Origin: Streptomyces morookaense | GTDB lineage: Bacteria > Actinomycetota > Actinomycetes > Streptomycetales > Streptomycetaceae | Direction: 5' to 3' | Length of the DNA stretch: 64,000 nucleotides | NCBI RefSeq assembly: GCF_013030945.1 | Contig: NZ_JABBXF010000056.1 | Location: 24,731-88,730, forward strand | Part shown: positions 49,881-59,059 of the stretch, piece by piece | How the letters are laid out: each line of letters begins with the position of its first letter | How positions within the stretch are numbered: position 1 is the first letter of the stretch | Notes under the pieces: model-generated | Database searches by the model: none | What the model saw: only the letters and a program-made list of their open reading frames with translations | Told to the model about the DNA's origin: nothing | Translations under genes and position numbers: made by a program

Positions 49881-49993
49881 GCGACTCTCCTGTCTCGGAC
49901 CCCCGCTACAGAAGATCACGCCGAGCACGGCGCTGTTGACATTTGCGGCTTGCGCGCCCCGTCAGGGGCGCTGCAAGACCTGCCGGACAGGCC

Positions 49994-50767
49994 CTACCCG
50001 CGGCGGCGCGGCTTGCCGCGCTTGCCGCCCCCCTTGGGGCTGCCGGAACCGCCCCGCGAGCCCTTGGCCGCGGGCTTGCCGCCCGCCGGCTTGCGGCGTG
50101 CGCCTCCGGTGCCCGCGGGCTTGCGCTCCGGTTCCGGGGCGTCGGTGCGGCGGCCGCGGGTGCTGTTGACGGTGCGGCCGCGGACGATCCCGATGAAGTC
50201 CTCCACCATGTCGGTGGTGCGCTCCTCGGGCCACGACAGCGCGACACTCGACTGGGGCACGTCCGTGACCGGCCGGTACGTGAGGTCCTTGCGGTGGTGC
50301 AGGCGGGCGAGGGACTGCGGGACGACGAGCACACCCACGCCGGCCGCCACCAGTTCGATGGCGTCCGCCGTCGTCGCGGGCCGCTCGATCGCGGGCCGTC
50401 CGGGCGGCTGTTCCCAGTCGAGGGTGTCGTCGAGGGGGTGGAAGACGATCTCGTCGGCCAGGTCCTCGGCGGACACCTCCTCGACCGCCGCGATGACGTG
50501 GTCCTTCGGGACCACGACGACCGAGGTCTCGGTGTAGAGCGGGATCGCGCTGAAGCAGGTGCGGTCGACCGGCAGGCGCACGATGCCCGCGTCCGCGTCG
50601 CCGCGGCGCAGCACGTCGGGCGCCTCGGCGGCGGACGTCGGGACGAGGTCCAGCGGGGTGCCGGGCAGCCGCTCCTGCCAGATCCGCACCCATTTGGCGG
50701 GGATCACGCCCGGGACGTACGCGAGCCGGAACGAGGGAGCTGCTGCTTGTGCTTCCGAGCCTGTCAC
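49994..50767 (-). CDS. LysR-type effector-binding domain protein lacking HTH
   Basis: A 257-residue protein. Residues 14-190 form a complete LysR substrate-binding domain (FRLAYVPGVIPAKWVRIW, TSVVVVPKDHVIA, VAAGVGVLVVPQSLARLHH). There is no N-terminal winged helix. A 60-residue Lys/Arg/Gly/Pro tail (KPAGGKPAAKGSRGG, GKRGKPRRRG) could bind nucleic acid. GTG start, no ribosome site, with TAATCT just upstream: probably leaderless. It is divergent from the DUF5997 gene. The pair recurs in streptomycetes, as far as I recall. Confidence 0.8.
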   Translation of the reverse strand: MTGSEAQAAAPSFRLAYVPGVIPAKWVRIWQERLPGTPLDLVPTSAAEAPDVLRRGDADAGIVRLPVDRTCFSAIPLYTETSVVVVPKDHVIAAVEEVSAEDLADEIVFHPLDDTLDWEQPPGRPAIERPATTADAIELVAAGVGVLVVPQSLARLHHRKDLTYRPVTDVPQSSVALSWPEERTTDMVEDFIGIVRGRTVNSTRGRRTDAPEPERKPAGTGGARRKPAGGKPAAKGSRGGSGSPKGGGKRGKPRRRG

Positions 50768-50825
50768 CTGGCCAGATTACCGGGCGTGGTCGGGAGGGGC
50801 GCACACGCTCGATATCCTTGGTCCC

Positions 50826-51227
50826 ATGACGTCGCACCAGAACGCCCAGACCATGAAGCCCGCTACCGCGGCCAAGAAGCTGGGTGTGTACCTCGAAGCC
50901 ACCCCTGCGGAGTTCCGGGAGGGCGTCGTCTCGCGCGACGAGCTGAACGCGCTGCAGGCGGACCCGCCGGAGTGGCTGCGGGAGCTGCGGCGCAACGGCC
51001 CGCACCCGCGCCCGGTCGTCGCGGCCAAGCTCGGTGTCTCCATCTCGGGTCTCGCCCGCGGCGGGATCACCGAGGCGCTCACCACCGAGCAGATCGAGGC
51101 GCTGAAGGCGGAGTCCCCCGAGTGGCTGCAGAAGGAGCGCGCCACCCAGGCCGAGGTGCGCAAGGAAGCGGAGCGCATCAAGGAGAAGCACACGCAGCAG
51201 GGCGGGCAGCCGGGAGCGCGTTCCTGA
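50826..51227 (+). CDS. DUF5997 family protein
   Basis: A 133-residue protein of the DUF5997 family. It contains two repeated segments, DPPEWLRELRRNGPHPRPVV and SPEWLQKERATQ, flanking a HTH-like helix pair KLGVSISGLARGGI. This suggests it may itself bind DNA. It may supply what the divergent LysR-type domain protein lacks. Start ATG 50826 without ribosome site; TATCCT eight bases upstream implies a leaderless mRNA. Followed by a terminator. Confidence 0.75.
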   Translation: MTSHQNAQTMKPATAAKKLGVYLEATPAEFREGVVSRDELNALQADPPEWLRELRRNGPHPRPVVAAKLGVSISGLARGGITEALTTEQIEALKAESPEWLQKERATQAEVRKEAERIKEKHTQQGGQPGARS

Positions 51228-51235
51228 AGCGGTGA

Positions 51236-51256
51236 CCGCCGCCTCGCGGGCGGCGG
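51236..51256 (+). terminator. Terminator hairpin after the DUF5997 gene
   Basis: CCGCCGCC (51236-51243) and GGCGGCGG (51249-51256) form a perfect 8-bp stem with a five-base loop, nine bases after the stop codon. Confidence 0.7.
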
Positions 51257-51353
51257 CAGGCGTGCCACGTGCACGACCGGGGCCAGGAAAGTGTAGATAT
51301 GCAGGCATGTCCTGGTATGCGCACCGGCACCGGTACCGTCCGCAGGCGCCGGC

Positions 51354-53636
51354 ATGAGCGGGGGTCCCGGCCGACGGCCGCGCCGCTGGATGCCGCGCGC
51401 GTGGAGCGTCGCGACCCAGGTGTTCGTCCTCCAGGCCGCGGTGGTGCTGCTCCTGGTCGCCGCCGTGGCCGTGGAGTGGGTCTATATCGCACGGGACGAC
51501 GCCCTGCACGAGGCCCGCGACCGGTCCCTGTCCGTGGCCGAGGGGTTCGCCAACTCCCCGGGAATCGTCGCCGCGTTGCACTCGGCGGACCCGACGGCGG
51601 TGCTGCAGCCGCGGGCCGAGACGGCCCGCAAGCGGTCGGACGTCGACTTCCTCATCGTGATGAACACCGACGGGATCCGCTACACCGCCCCCGACCCGGG
51701 GCTCATCGGCAAGAAGTTCATCGGCACCATCGCCCCCGCCCTGGAGGGGCGCTCCTTCACCGAGAAGATCGACTCGCCGCGCGGGCCGGTGGTGCAGGCC
51801 GTGGTCCCGGTGACCGGCCCGGGCAACACCGTGGCCGGTCTCGTCTGCGCCGGGGAGGCGGTCCACGGCCTCAGCGGCCACGTCAGCCGCAGGCTCCCGT
51901 TCCTCTTCGGTGCCGCCGCCGTCGCGCTGGCGGTGGCCGTGGCCGGGAACGCACTGATCAGCCGACGGCTGCGGCGCCAGACCCACGGGCTGGGGACGGC
52001 CGAGCTGGGGCGCATGTACGAGCACCTGAAGCTGCTGTACGACGCCAGCACCGCCGTCGGGACCACCCTGGACGTCCGGCGCACCGCGCAGGAGCTGGCG
52101 CACGTCGCGGTGCCCGCGTTCGCCGACACGGTCACCGTCGACCTGGCCGAAGCGGTCGTCCACGGCGGGGAGCCGGATCCGGCGGACGACGTGCGCCTGC
52201 TGCGCGCGGCCAGGGGCGGCATCGACGACGGCCGTTCACCGGCCTCCGAGGGGGAGACCGTCGCGTTCGCCCCGTCCACGCCGCAGAGCCGGGCGCTGCG
52301 CGAGGGACAGGCCTGTCTGCTGTCCTCGCCGCAGGCGGACGGACCGCTGATCGCGGCCCCGCTCGCCGCCCGCGGCACCACGCTGGGCGTGGTCTCCTTC
52401 CTGCGGTCGCGCACGGCGCAGCCCTTCGCCCACGACGACCTGTCGGCCGCCGGTGAGCTGTGTTCCCGGGCGGCGGTGAGCATCGACAACGCCCGCCGCT
52501 ACACCCGCGAGCACACGATGGCCGTCACCCTGCAGCGCAGTCTGCTGCCTGGTGTGCTGCCCGAGCACGGCGGCGTCGAGGTCGCCTCCGGCTATCTGCC
52601 CGCGCTGGGCGGCGTGGGCGGGGACTGGTTCGACGTCATTCCGCTGCCCGGCCTGCGCGTGGCCCTGGTGGTGGGCGACGTCGTGGGGCGCGGGCTGCAC
52701 GCCGCGGCCACGATGGGGCGGCTGCGCACGGCCGTGCACAACTTCTCCGCGCTCGACGTGCCGCCGGAGGAACTGCTGGCCCACCTGGACGAGTTGGTGA
52801 CCCGCATCGACGAGGGCACGCAGGCCGACGGGGGCACGCCGGTCACCGGGGCCACCTGTCTGTACGCCGTCTACGACCCGACGTGCGGCCGCTGCACCCT
52901 GGCCCGCGCCGGGCATCCGCCGCCGGCCGTCCTCCGCCCGGACGGCCGCGTCGAGTTCCCCGACGTCCCCGTCGGCCCGCCGCTGGGCGTGGGCGGCCTG
53001 CCGTTCGAGGCGGCCGAGCTCGACCTGCCCGAGAGCAGCCGGCTGGTGCTCTACACCGACGGACTCGTCCGGGGCGCCGACCACGACCTCTCCGGCGGCA
53101 TGCGCGCCCTGGGCGACACCCTCGCCTCCCGCGCCGGGCGCACCCCGCAGGAGACCTGCGACGCGGTGCTCCACGCCCTCGCCCCCGAACGGCCCCGCGA
53201 CGACGTCGCTCTGCTCGTGGCACGCACCCGGCTGCTGGAGCCCGGCCGGATCGCCGCATGGGACGTGCCCGCCGATCCCGCCGCCGTGGCACAGGTGCGC
53301 AACGCCGCCGTGCGCACGCTGGCCGAATGGGGGCTGGACGAGCTGTCGTTCACCACCGAACTGATCCTCAGCGAACTGATCACCAATGCCGTCCGCTACG
53401 CCGCCGCCCCGATCCGGCTGCGCATGCTGCGCGGCGGCAGCAGTCTCGTCTGCGAGGTCTCGGACGCCAGCAGCACCGCCCCCCACCTGCGGTACGCGGC
53501 GACCACGGACGAGGGCGGGCGCGGGCTGTTCCTCGTCGCCCAGCTCGCCGACCGCTGGGGCACCCGCTACACCGCCACCGGCAAGATCATCTGGAGCGAG
53601 CAGGCGCTTCCCGACACCGGCCCCGGCAGCGCCTGA
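51354..53636 (+). CDS. SpoIIE-type PP2C phosphatase with sensor, GAF and ATPase domains
   Basis: A 760-residue membrane-bound signalling protein. Order: membrane helix about 20-42, extracytoplasmic Cache-like sensor (46-175), second helix (181-203), GAF domain (225-390), PP2C phosphatase (395-625, GDWFDVIPL and GDVVGRGLHAAATMG metal sites, LYTDGLV) and an anti-sigma-type HATPase (640-755, LSELITNAVRYA and GGRGLFLVAQLADRWG). It should dephosphorylate anti-anti-sigma proteins and bind a sigma factor, linking an outside signal to a stress response. No strong ribosome site precedes the ATG. Confidence 0.92.
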   Translation: MSGGPGRRPRRWMPRAWSVATQVFVLQAAVVLLLVAAVAVEWVYIARDDALHEARDRSLSVAEGFANSPGIVAALHSADPTAVLQPRAETARKRSDVDFLIVMNTDGIRYTAPDPGLIGKKFIGTIAPALEGRSFTEKIDSPRGPVVQAVVPVTGPGNTVAGLVCAGEAVHGLSGHVSRRLPFLFGAAAVALAVAVAGNALISRRLRRQTHGLGTAELGRMYEHLKLLYDASTAVGTTLDVRRTAQELAHVAVPAFADTVTVDLAEAVVHGGEPDPADDVRLLRAARGGIDDGRSPASEGETVAFAPSTPQSRALREGQACLLSSPQADGPLIAAPLAARGTTLGVVSFLRSRTAQPFAHDDLSAAGELCSRAAVSIDNARRYTREHTMAVTLQRSLLPGVLPEHGGVEVASGYLPALGGVGGDWFDVIPLPGLRVALVVGDVVGRGLHAAATMGRLRTAVHNFSALDVPPEELLAHLDELVTRIDEGTQADGGTPVTGATCLYAVYDPTCGRCTLARAGHPPPAVLRPDGRVEFPDVPVGPPLGVGGLPFEAAELDLPESSRLVLYTDGLVRGADHDLSGGMRALGDTLASRAGRTPQETCDAVLHALAPERPRDDVALLVARTRLLEPGRIAAWDVPADPAAVAQVRNAAVRTLAEWGLDELSFTTELILSELITNAVRYAAAPIRLRMLRGGSSLVCEVSDASSTAPHLRYAATTDEGGRGLFLVAQLADRWGTRYTATGKIIWSEQALPDTGPGSA

Positions 53637-54503
53637 TCACCCCGTTCCCGGCGCGCGGCACGGCCGTTCCGCCATCGCCGCCTCGACGAACGCGCGCAGG
53701 AGCGGATGACGGCTGCCGGGCGAGTAGACGATGCGGACGGGGATCGGGGGCGCATCGTCGATCGGCAGGAAACGGATCCACGAGTGCGGGCTGCGGCGCA
53801 CGGCACTGTCGGGCACGACCCCCACCCCCCGTCCGGCGGCGACGAGTTCGAGCCACTCGTCGAAGTTGCCGCAGGGGACCACGTCGTCGGGAGCCTGGCC
53901 GTCCGCCCAGTCCGCCGGGGTGGTGGAGCCGCTGACCGTGTTCACCACGAGCGGCCAGTTGCGGAACTCGTCCCAGCCCAGGCGGTCGCGCGCGGCGAGC
54001 GGGGAGGAGGTGGAGACGGCGGCGACGCGGCGTTCCCGGAGGAAGGGCACGGCTGTCGCGTTCCCGCCCGGCGGGGCGCCGCGGATCACGGCGACGTCGA
54101 CCTCGCCCAGGTCGACAGCCGCTGCGGGGTCGTCGTGGCGCACCGGCTCGACGGTGCCGCGGGTGGCGTTCTCGAAGCGGACGACGGCCCGTTGCGTCCA
54201 CGGGTCGGGCAGCAGCCACGCGAAGCCGAGCCGGATCGTGCCGCTGTCACGGATGCCGTTGAGCGTGCTGTCGAGCGCGGGAAGCTGGCGTCCGAGCCGT
54301 TCCTGCGCGTACTGGCCGGCCGGGGTGAGGGTGACGTTGCGCGAGGTGCGGTGGACGAGCCGGGTGCCCAGTGCCGCCTCCAGCCGCTGGACGGAGCGGG
54401 ACAACGAGGGCTGGGTCATCCGGAGTTCACTTGCGGCCCGGCTGAAGGAAAGGTGCCGGGCGACAGCCAGAAATGCACGTAAGTGCCTGAGTTCGACATC
54501 CAT
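53637..54503 (-). CDS. LysR family transcriptional regulator (TTA codon)
   Basis: A 288-residue LysR regulator. The N-terminal winged helix is MDVELRHLRAFLAVARHLSF...AASELRMTQPSLSRSVQRLE, and the effector domain follows from about residue 90. The stop abuts the phosphatase stop. Codon 8 (54482-54480) is TTA, a codon that in Streptomyces needs the bldA tRNA. It is divergent from the MFS transporter, and the 52-base gap holds ATGC...GCAT and AGGC...GCCT half-site pairs. It probably controls the MFS-NMO-FAD-CMD operon. Confidence 0.9.
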   Translation of the reverse strand: MDVELRHLRAFLAVARHLSFSRAASELRMTQPSLSRSVQRLEAALGTRLVHRTSRNVTLTPAGQYAQERLGRQLPALDSTLNGIRDSGTIRLGFAWLLPDPWTQRAVVRFENATRGTVEPVRHDDPAAAVDLGEVDVAVIRGAPPGGNATAVPFLRERRVAAVSTSSPLAARDRLGWDEFRNWPLVVNTVSGSTTPADWADGQAPDDVVPCGNFDEWLELVAAGRGVGVVPDSAVRRSPHSWIRFLPIDDAPPIPVRIVYSPGSRHPLLRAFVEAAMAERPCRAPGTG

Positions 54504-54555
54504 ACGTCCAGAGCATAGATGCGCCGGGGAAGGCATTTCCGCCTGGATTGTTCGC

Positions 54556-55842
54556 ATGCTTCACTCAATTCCCGTAGGCGCCTTTGACGACGGGGGTGTT
54601 GGCCACGTGTTGGTGGACCAGTCCGGCCGGACCGACGGAACAACGAAAAAGACACGACAGCGCAGGCAGGACGATGCATCGCAGCCGGCGCAGCGGAAAT
54701 TACGGATAACGGAACGCAGAGTCGTCCTGCAGGGCGCCCTGGCGATGGCAGTCGCCATGGGAGTGGGACGGTTCGTGTTCACTCCCATCCTTCCGATGAT
54801 GGAACACCAGACGCATGTGACGGCATCGGACGGCGCATCGATTGCCACAGCCAACTATCTCGGTTATCTGCTCGGCGCACTTGCCGCGGGATTCATTCCG
54901 CCGCTGATCCGCTCCCGTGCCGTCCTGCCCGTCTGTCTGGCGGTGCTGGTGGCCACGCTGGCCGCCATGCCGCTCACCACGGCCCTGCCCCTGTGGGTGG
55001 CGCTGCGCTTTCTCGCCGGGGCCGCCAGCGCCCTCGTCTTCGTCAGCACCGCGCGCAGCGCCCAGGCCGGGCTGCGCCACCGGCCCCGGCTGATCGGCTG
55101 GGTGTACGGGGGCGTCGGGCTGGGCATCGCCGTCACCGGCCTGGCCGTCCTGCTGATCCACCAGTCCGGCACCTGGCGGCAGGCGTGGTGGGTGGCCGCG
55201 GCCCTCTCCGCCGTGACCGCCCTGTTCATCGCCCGCGCCCCCGCCGAGGAGGCCGCCCCCGCCGCCGCGCGGACCGCACCCCCGCAGCGGCCCGCCCGCG
55301 GACCCCTCGCCTGGCTCGCCGTCAGCTACTTCCTGGAGGGCGTCGGCTACATCGTCGCCGCCACTTTCCTGGTGGCCGCCCTGTCCGCCGACGGGTCGCC
55401 CTCCTGGCTGGGCACCGGCGCCTGGGTGATCGTGGGCCTGGCCGCCTTCCCCTCGTGCGTGCTGTGGATGGCGCTGAGCCTGCGTATCCCGCGCCCCCTG
55501 CTGCTCACCGTCGCCCTGCTGGTCCAGGCGATGGCGGTGGCGCTGCCCTCGGTCCTCGGCGGCACGGGCGCGGCCGTCGTCTCGGCCGTCGGCTTCGGCG
55601 GCACGTTCATGGCCATCACCCAGCTCTCGCTCGTCACCGGTACCGCCCTGGGGACGCCGCGCACGGTCGCGCTGCTCACCGCCGGGTACGGGCTGGGGCA
55701 GGTGGCGGGGCCGCTGGTCGTCCAGCCGGTCCTCTCCCACGGCTACCGCCCGGCCCTGGCCATCAGCGGCGGAGTGCTGCTGGCCGCCGCCCTGTGCGCC
55801 GCACCGCTCATGCGACGCGCGGCGGACCCGGCCCACGCCTGA
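54556..55842 (+). CDS. YbfB/YjiJ-type MFS transporter (TTA codon)
   Basis: A 428-residue major facilitator with 12 membrane helices. It begins with a polar leader, then VVLQGALAMAVAMGVGRFVFTPILPMM, the YbfB/YjiJ signature. Codon 49 (54700-54702) is TTA. The start is uncertain: ATG 54556, or GTG 54607 nearer the first helix; TTA remains included either way. First gene of a probable four-gene operon (57-base gap to NMO). It may import or export the substrate of the enzymes that follow. Confidence 0.82.
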   Translation: MLHSIPVGAFDDGGVGHVLVDQSGRTDGTTKKTRQRRQDDASQPAQRKLRITERRVVLQGALAMAVAMGVGRFVFTPILPMMEHQTHVTASDGASIATANYLGYLLGALAAGFIPPLIRSRAVLPVCLAVLVATLAAMPLTTALPLWVALRFLAGAASALVFVSTARSAQAGLRHRPRLIGWVYGGVGLGIAVTGLAVLLIHQSGTWRQAWWVAAALSAVTALFIARAPAEEAAPAAARTAPPQRPARGPLAWLAVSYFLEGVGYIVAATFLVAALSADGSPSWLGTGAWVIVGLAAFPSCVLWMALSLRIPRPLLLTVALLVQAMAVALPSVLGGTGAAVVSAVGFGGTFMAITQLSLVTGTALGTPRTVALLTAGYGLGQVAGPLVVQPVLSHGYRPALAISGGVLLAAALCAAPLMRRAADPAHA

Positions 55843-55898
55843 CCGACTCCTCTCTTCTGATGCACCGTCACCAACCTTGATTCCCGGGAGACTTCCCC

Positions 55899-56954
55899 AT
55901 GCCGTTCCACCTCGACCAGCTGTCCGTCCCGATCGTCCAGGCGCCCATGGCGGGCGGCGCGTCCACCCCCGAGCTGGTCGCCGCGGTCAACAGCACCGGC
56001 GCCCTGGGGTTCCTGGCCGCCGGATACCGCACGGCGGACGGGATGCGGCAGCAGGTCGCGCGCACCCGCGAGCTGACCTCGCGGCCGTTCGGCGTCAACG
56101 TCTTCGTGCCGGGCGCGGTGGACCCCGCGGCGGCCGCGGCGGTCGGCGCCTACCGGGACGAACTGCGGGCCGAGGCCGAGCGGTTCGGCATCACGCTGCC
56201 CGTCCCGCCGGCCGAGGACGACGACGCGTGGGAGGCGAAGATCGAGGCGCTGCTGCACGACCCCGTGCCCGTCGTCTCCTTCGCGTTCGGCCTGCCCTCC
56301 GCCGCGGAGGCGGAGGCGCTGCACCGCGCGGGCAGCCTGCTCGTCGCGACCGTCACCACCGTCGCCGAGGCCGAGGCCGCACAGGCCACCGGCGTGGACG
56401 CGCTGTGCGTCCAGGGGCCGGAGGCGGGCGGGCACCGGTCCACGCACGACATCACGGCCGAACCGGGGACCGTGCCACTGCCGGAGCTGCTCGCCGCGGT
56501 ACGCGAGCGGGTGCGGCTGCCGCTGGTGGCCGCGGGCGGGCTGGGCTCCGGCGAGGACGTCGCCGCCGTGCTCCGCGGCGGCGCCTGCGCCGCCCAGCTG
56601 GGCACCCTCTACCTGCGCGCGCACGAGTCCGGGGCCTCGCAGACGCACAAGGACGCCCTCGCCGACGCCCGTTTCACGACGACGGCCGTCACCCGGGCCT
56701 TCTCAGGGCGCCCGGCCCGGGGCCTGCGCAACCGCTTCATCGACGCGCACGACAGCACCGCGCCCGGCGCCTACCCGCACGTCCACCACCTGACCCGCAG
56801 CCTGCGCTCGGCCGCCGCCGAAGCCGGTGACGCCGAGCGGCTCCACCTGTGGGCCGGTGCGCGCTACCGCCTGGCGCGCTGCGCACCGGCCGCCGAGATC
56901 ACCCGCACCCTCTGGGAGGAGACCCGTGCCGCTCTGTCCGTCATGACGGCGTGA
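55899..56954 (+). CDS. Nitronate monooxygenase / 2-nitropropane dioxygenase family flavoenzyme
   Basis: A 351-residue FMN TIM-barrel enzyme. IVQAPMAGGASTPELVAAV at the N-terminus, VQGPEAGGHR, LPLVAAGGLGSGEDVAAVL and GAQ-type AAQLGTLYL are family landmarks. It oxidises alkyl nitronates or related carbanions, or acts as an enoyl reductase or NADH:quinone enzyme, since the family is broad. GGGAG precedes the ATG. Second gene of the LysR-linked operon. Confidence 0.88.
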   Translation: MPFHLDQLSVPIVQAPMAGGASTPELVAAVNSTGALGFLAAGYRTADGMRQQVARTRELTSRPFGVNVFVPGAVDPAAAAAVGAYRDELRAEAERFGITLPVPPAEDDDAWEAKIEALLHDPVPVVSFAFGLPSAAEAEALHRAGSLLVATVTTVAEAEAAQATGVDALCVQGPEAGGHRSTHDITAEPGTVPLPELLAAVRERVRLPLVAAGGLGSGEDVAAVLRGGACAAQLGTLYLRAHESGASQTHKDALADARFTTTAVTRAFSGRPARGLRNRFIDAHDSTAPGAYPHVHHLTRSLRSAAAEAGDAERLHLWAGARYRLARCAPAAEITRTLWEETRAALSVMTA

Positions 56955-57004
56955 TCGCGCAACGTCCCCCGACCGCCCCCACCCCGCTCATGGAGAAGGC
57001 CAGC

Positions 57005-59011
57005 ATGCCCGCCAGCCACACCCCCGCCCGCAGCACCTCCCCCGGCATCCCCGACGTCACGATCGCCATCGTGGGCCTCGGCCCGCGCGGATTATCCGTC
57101 CTGGAACGCGTCATGGAGAACGCCCGGGCGAACCCCGGGCGCACCGTGCTCGTCCACGCCATCGATTCGCACGCACCGGGCTCCGGGAACGTATGGAGAC
57201 CGACGCAGTCCCGGCACCTGCTGATGAACACCGTCGCCTCCCAGGTGACGATGTACACCGACCCCAGCGTGAGCTGCCGCGGGCCGATCGTGCCCGGCCC
57301 GAGCCTGTACGAGTGGGTGCGGGAGCTGCCGCAGGACACGCTGGACGAGCGGTTCGGCCCGGAACTCGCCGAGCAGGCCCGCTCGTTGGGCCCCGACGAC
57401 TATCCCAGTCGTGCACTGTACGGCCATTACCTGCAGCGGGTCTTCGAGCGTGCGGTGGCGGGCGCCCCGGCCGGGGTGACGGTCCGGCAGCACGTCTCGC
57501 GGGTCACCGCGGTCACCCCGCTGGCCGGTGAGCGCTACCAGATCGACCTCATCGACGAGCCGGAGCCGATCGTCGCGGACCGCACGGTGCTGGCCCTCGG
57601 CCATCTGCCGGGCGCCCTGCGCAACAAGGAGCGGCTGATGCTGCTCTTCGCCGCCGAGCACGGGCTGCGGTACATCCCGCCGGCCAACCCCGCGGACGTA
57701 GACGTCCACCGGGGCATCGGGCCCGGCGACGAGGTGATCCTGCGCGGGCTCGGACTGAACTTCTTCGACTACCTGAGCCTGCTCACCGAGGGCCGCGGCG
57801 GCCGCTTCGAGCGCCGGGACGGGCGGCTGGTGTACGTGCCGTCCGGCAACGAGCCCCGCATGTACGCGAGTTCGCGGCGCGGCATCCCGTACCACGCGCG
57901 CGGCGCCAACCAGAAGGGCGTCAGCGGGCGGCACGAGCCCCGGTACCTCACCCCCGAGGTCATCGCCCGGCTCCAGCACCGTGCGGACAGCACCGGCGGG
58001 CTGGACTTCATGGCGGACGTGTGGCCGCTGGTGACGCGCGAGGTCGAGCTCGTCCACTACACCACGCTGCTGCGGCAGCGGGGCCGTGCCGCGGAGGCGG
58101 AGACGCTCGCGGCCGAACTGGCCGAGTGGCCCGGCGAGACGGAGCTGGAGGGGGTGCTCGCCCGGTACGGCATCGGCGCCGGCGACCGCTGGTCGTGGGA
58201 GCGTATCGGCAGGCCCTGGCAGGGCGAACGGTTCGAGGACCACGCCGCGTTCACCGCCTGGCTGCTCGGCCACCTCCGCGAGGACCTGGACAACAGCCGG
58301 GGCGGCAACCTCGACAACCCCGTGAAGGCCGCCCTCGACGCCATGCGCGACCTGCGCAACGAGGTCCGCCAGGTCATCGACCACGGCCGGGTGGCCGCGG
58401 ACTCCTACCGCGACCACGTCTCCGGCTTCTACACGCCGCTCAACGGCTTCGTCTCCATCGGCCCGCCGGCCAGCCGCATCGAGGAGATGATCGCCCTCGT
58501 CGAGGCCGGTGTCCTCGACGTCCTCGGGCCGGACGTCGAGGTCGGGGCCGAGGTCCTGGCCGACGGCTCAGGCCGGTTCACGGCGCGGTCGCCGCTGGTG
58601 CCCGGCAGCCGCCGGGAGGCCACGGTCCTCATCGAGGCCCGGCTGCCCTCGGCCGGCATCGCCGGAGCCGACGACCCCCTGGTGGGCCGGCTCGTCGACG
58701 AGGGCATCGCCCGCCGGCACGCCCTCACCAAGGCCGACGAGGAACACCACACCGGTGCGCTGGAGGTAACGGGCACCCCGTACCGGGTCATCGACCGGTC
58801 CGGCCGGCCGCACCGGGGCCTGCACGCGTTCGGCGTCCCCACCGAGGGCGTGCACTGGGCGACCGCCGCGGGCATCCGGCCCGGCGTCGACTCGGTGATC
58901 CTCGGTGACGCGGACGCGATCGCCCGGGTCCTCCTCGGCCTCGACGCCGCCGAGGACGGCCCGGCCCGCCCGGACGAGGACTCCGGCTCCCTCGCCGCGC
59001 AGGCCGCCTGA
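57005..59011 (+). CDS. FAD/NAD(P)-binding protein of the NAD_binding_9 type (TTA codon)
   Basis: A 668-residue flavoprotein. IAIVGLGPRGLSVLERV near residue 24 is the dinucleotide-binding motif, and codon 30 (57092-57094) within it is TTA. HAIDSHAPGSGNVWRPTQSRHLLMN and ILRGLGLNFFDYLSLLTEGRGG follow, typical of this uncharacterised group; HWATAAGIRPGVDSVILGDADA closes the flavin domain. ATG at 57005 has GGAGAAGG upstream; earlier ATG at 56990 forms part of that site. Third gene of the operon; the reaction is unknown. Confidence 0.83.
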   Translation: MPASHTPARSTSPGIPDVTIAIVGLGPRGLSVLERVMENARANPGRTVLVHAIDSHAPGSGNVWRPTQSRHLLMNTVASQVTMYTDPSVSCRGPIVPGPSLYEWVRELPQDTLDERFGPELAEQARSLGPDDYPSRALYGHYLQRVFERAVAGAPAGVTVRQHVSRVTAVTPLAGERYQIDLIDEPEPIVADRTVLALGHLPGALRNKERLMLLFAAEHGLRYIPPANPADVDVHRGIGPGDEVILRGLGLNFFDYLSLLTEGRGGRFERRDGRLVYVPSGNEPRMYASSRRGIPYHARGANQKGVSGRHEPRYLTPEVIARLQHRADSTGGLDFMADVWPLVTREVELVHYTTLLRQRGRAAEAETLAAELAEWPGETELEGVLARYGIGAGDRWSWERIGRPWQGERFEDHAAFTAWLLGHLREDLDNSRGGNLDNPVKAALDAMRDLRNEVRQVIDHGRVAADSYRDHVSGFYTPLNGFVSIGPPASRIEEMIALVEAGVLDVLGPDVEVGAEVLADGSGRFTARSPLVPGSRREATVLIEARLPSAGIAGADDPLVGRLVDEGIARRHALTKADEEHHTGALEVTGTPYRVIDRSGRPHRGLHAFGVPTEGVHWATAAGIRPGVDSVILGDADAIARVLLGLDAAEDGPARPDEDSGSLAAQAA

Positions 59012-59059
59012 CAGCCTGTCACTTCACCACCTGTACGCCGTCCCACCCGAAAGGTCCTC

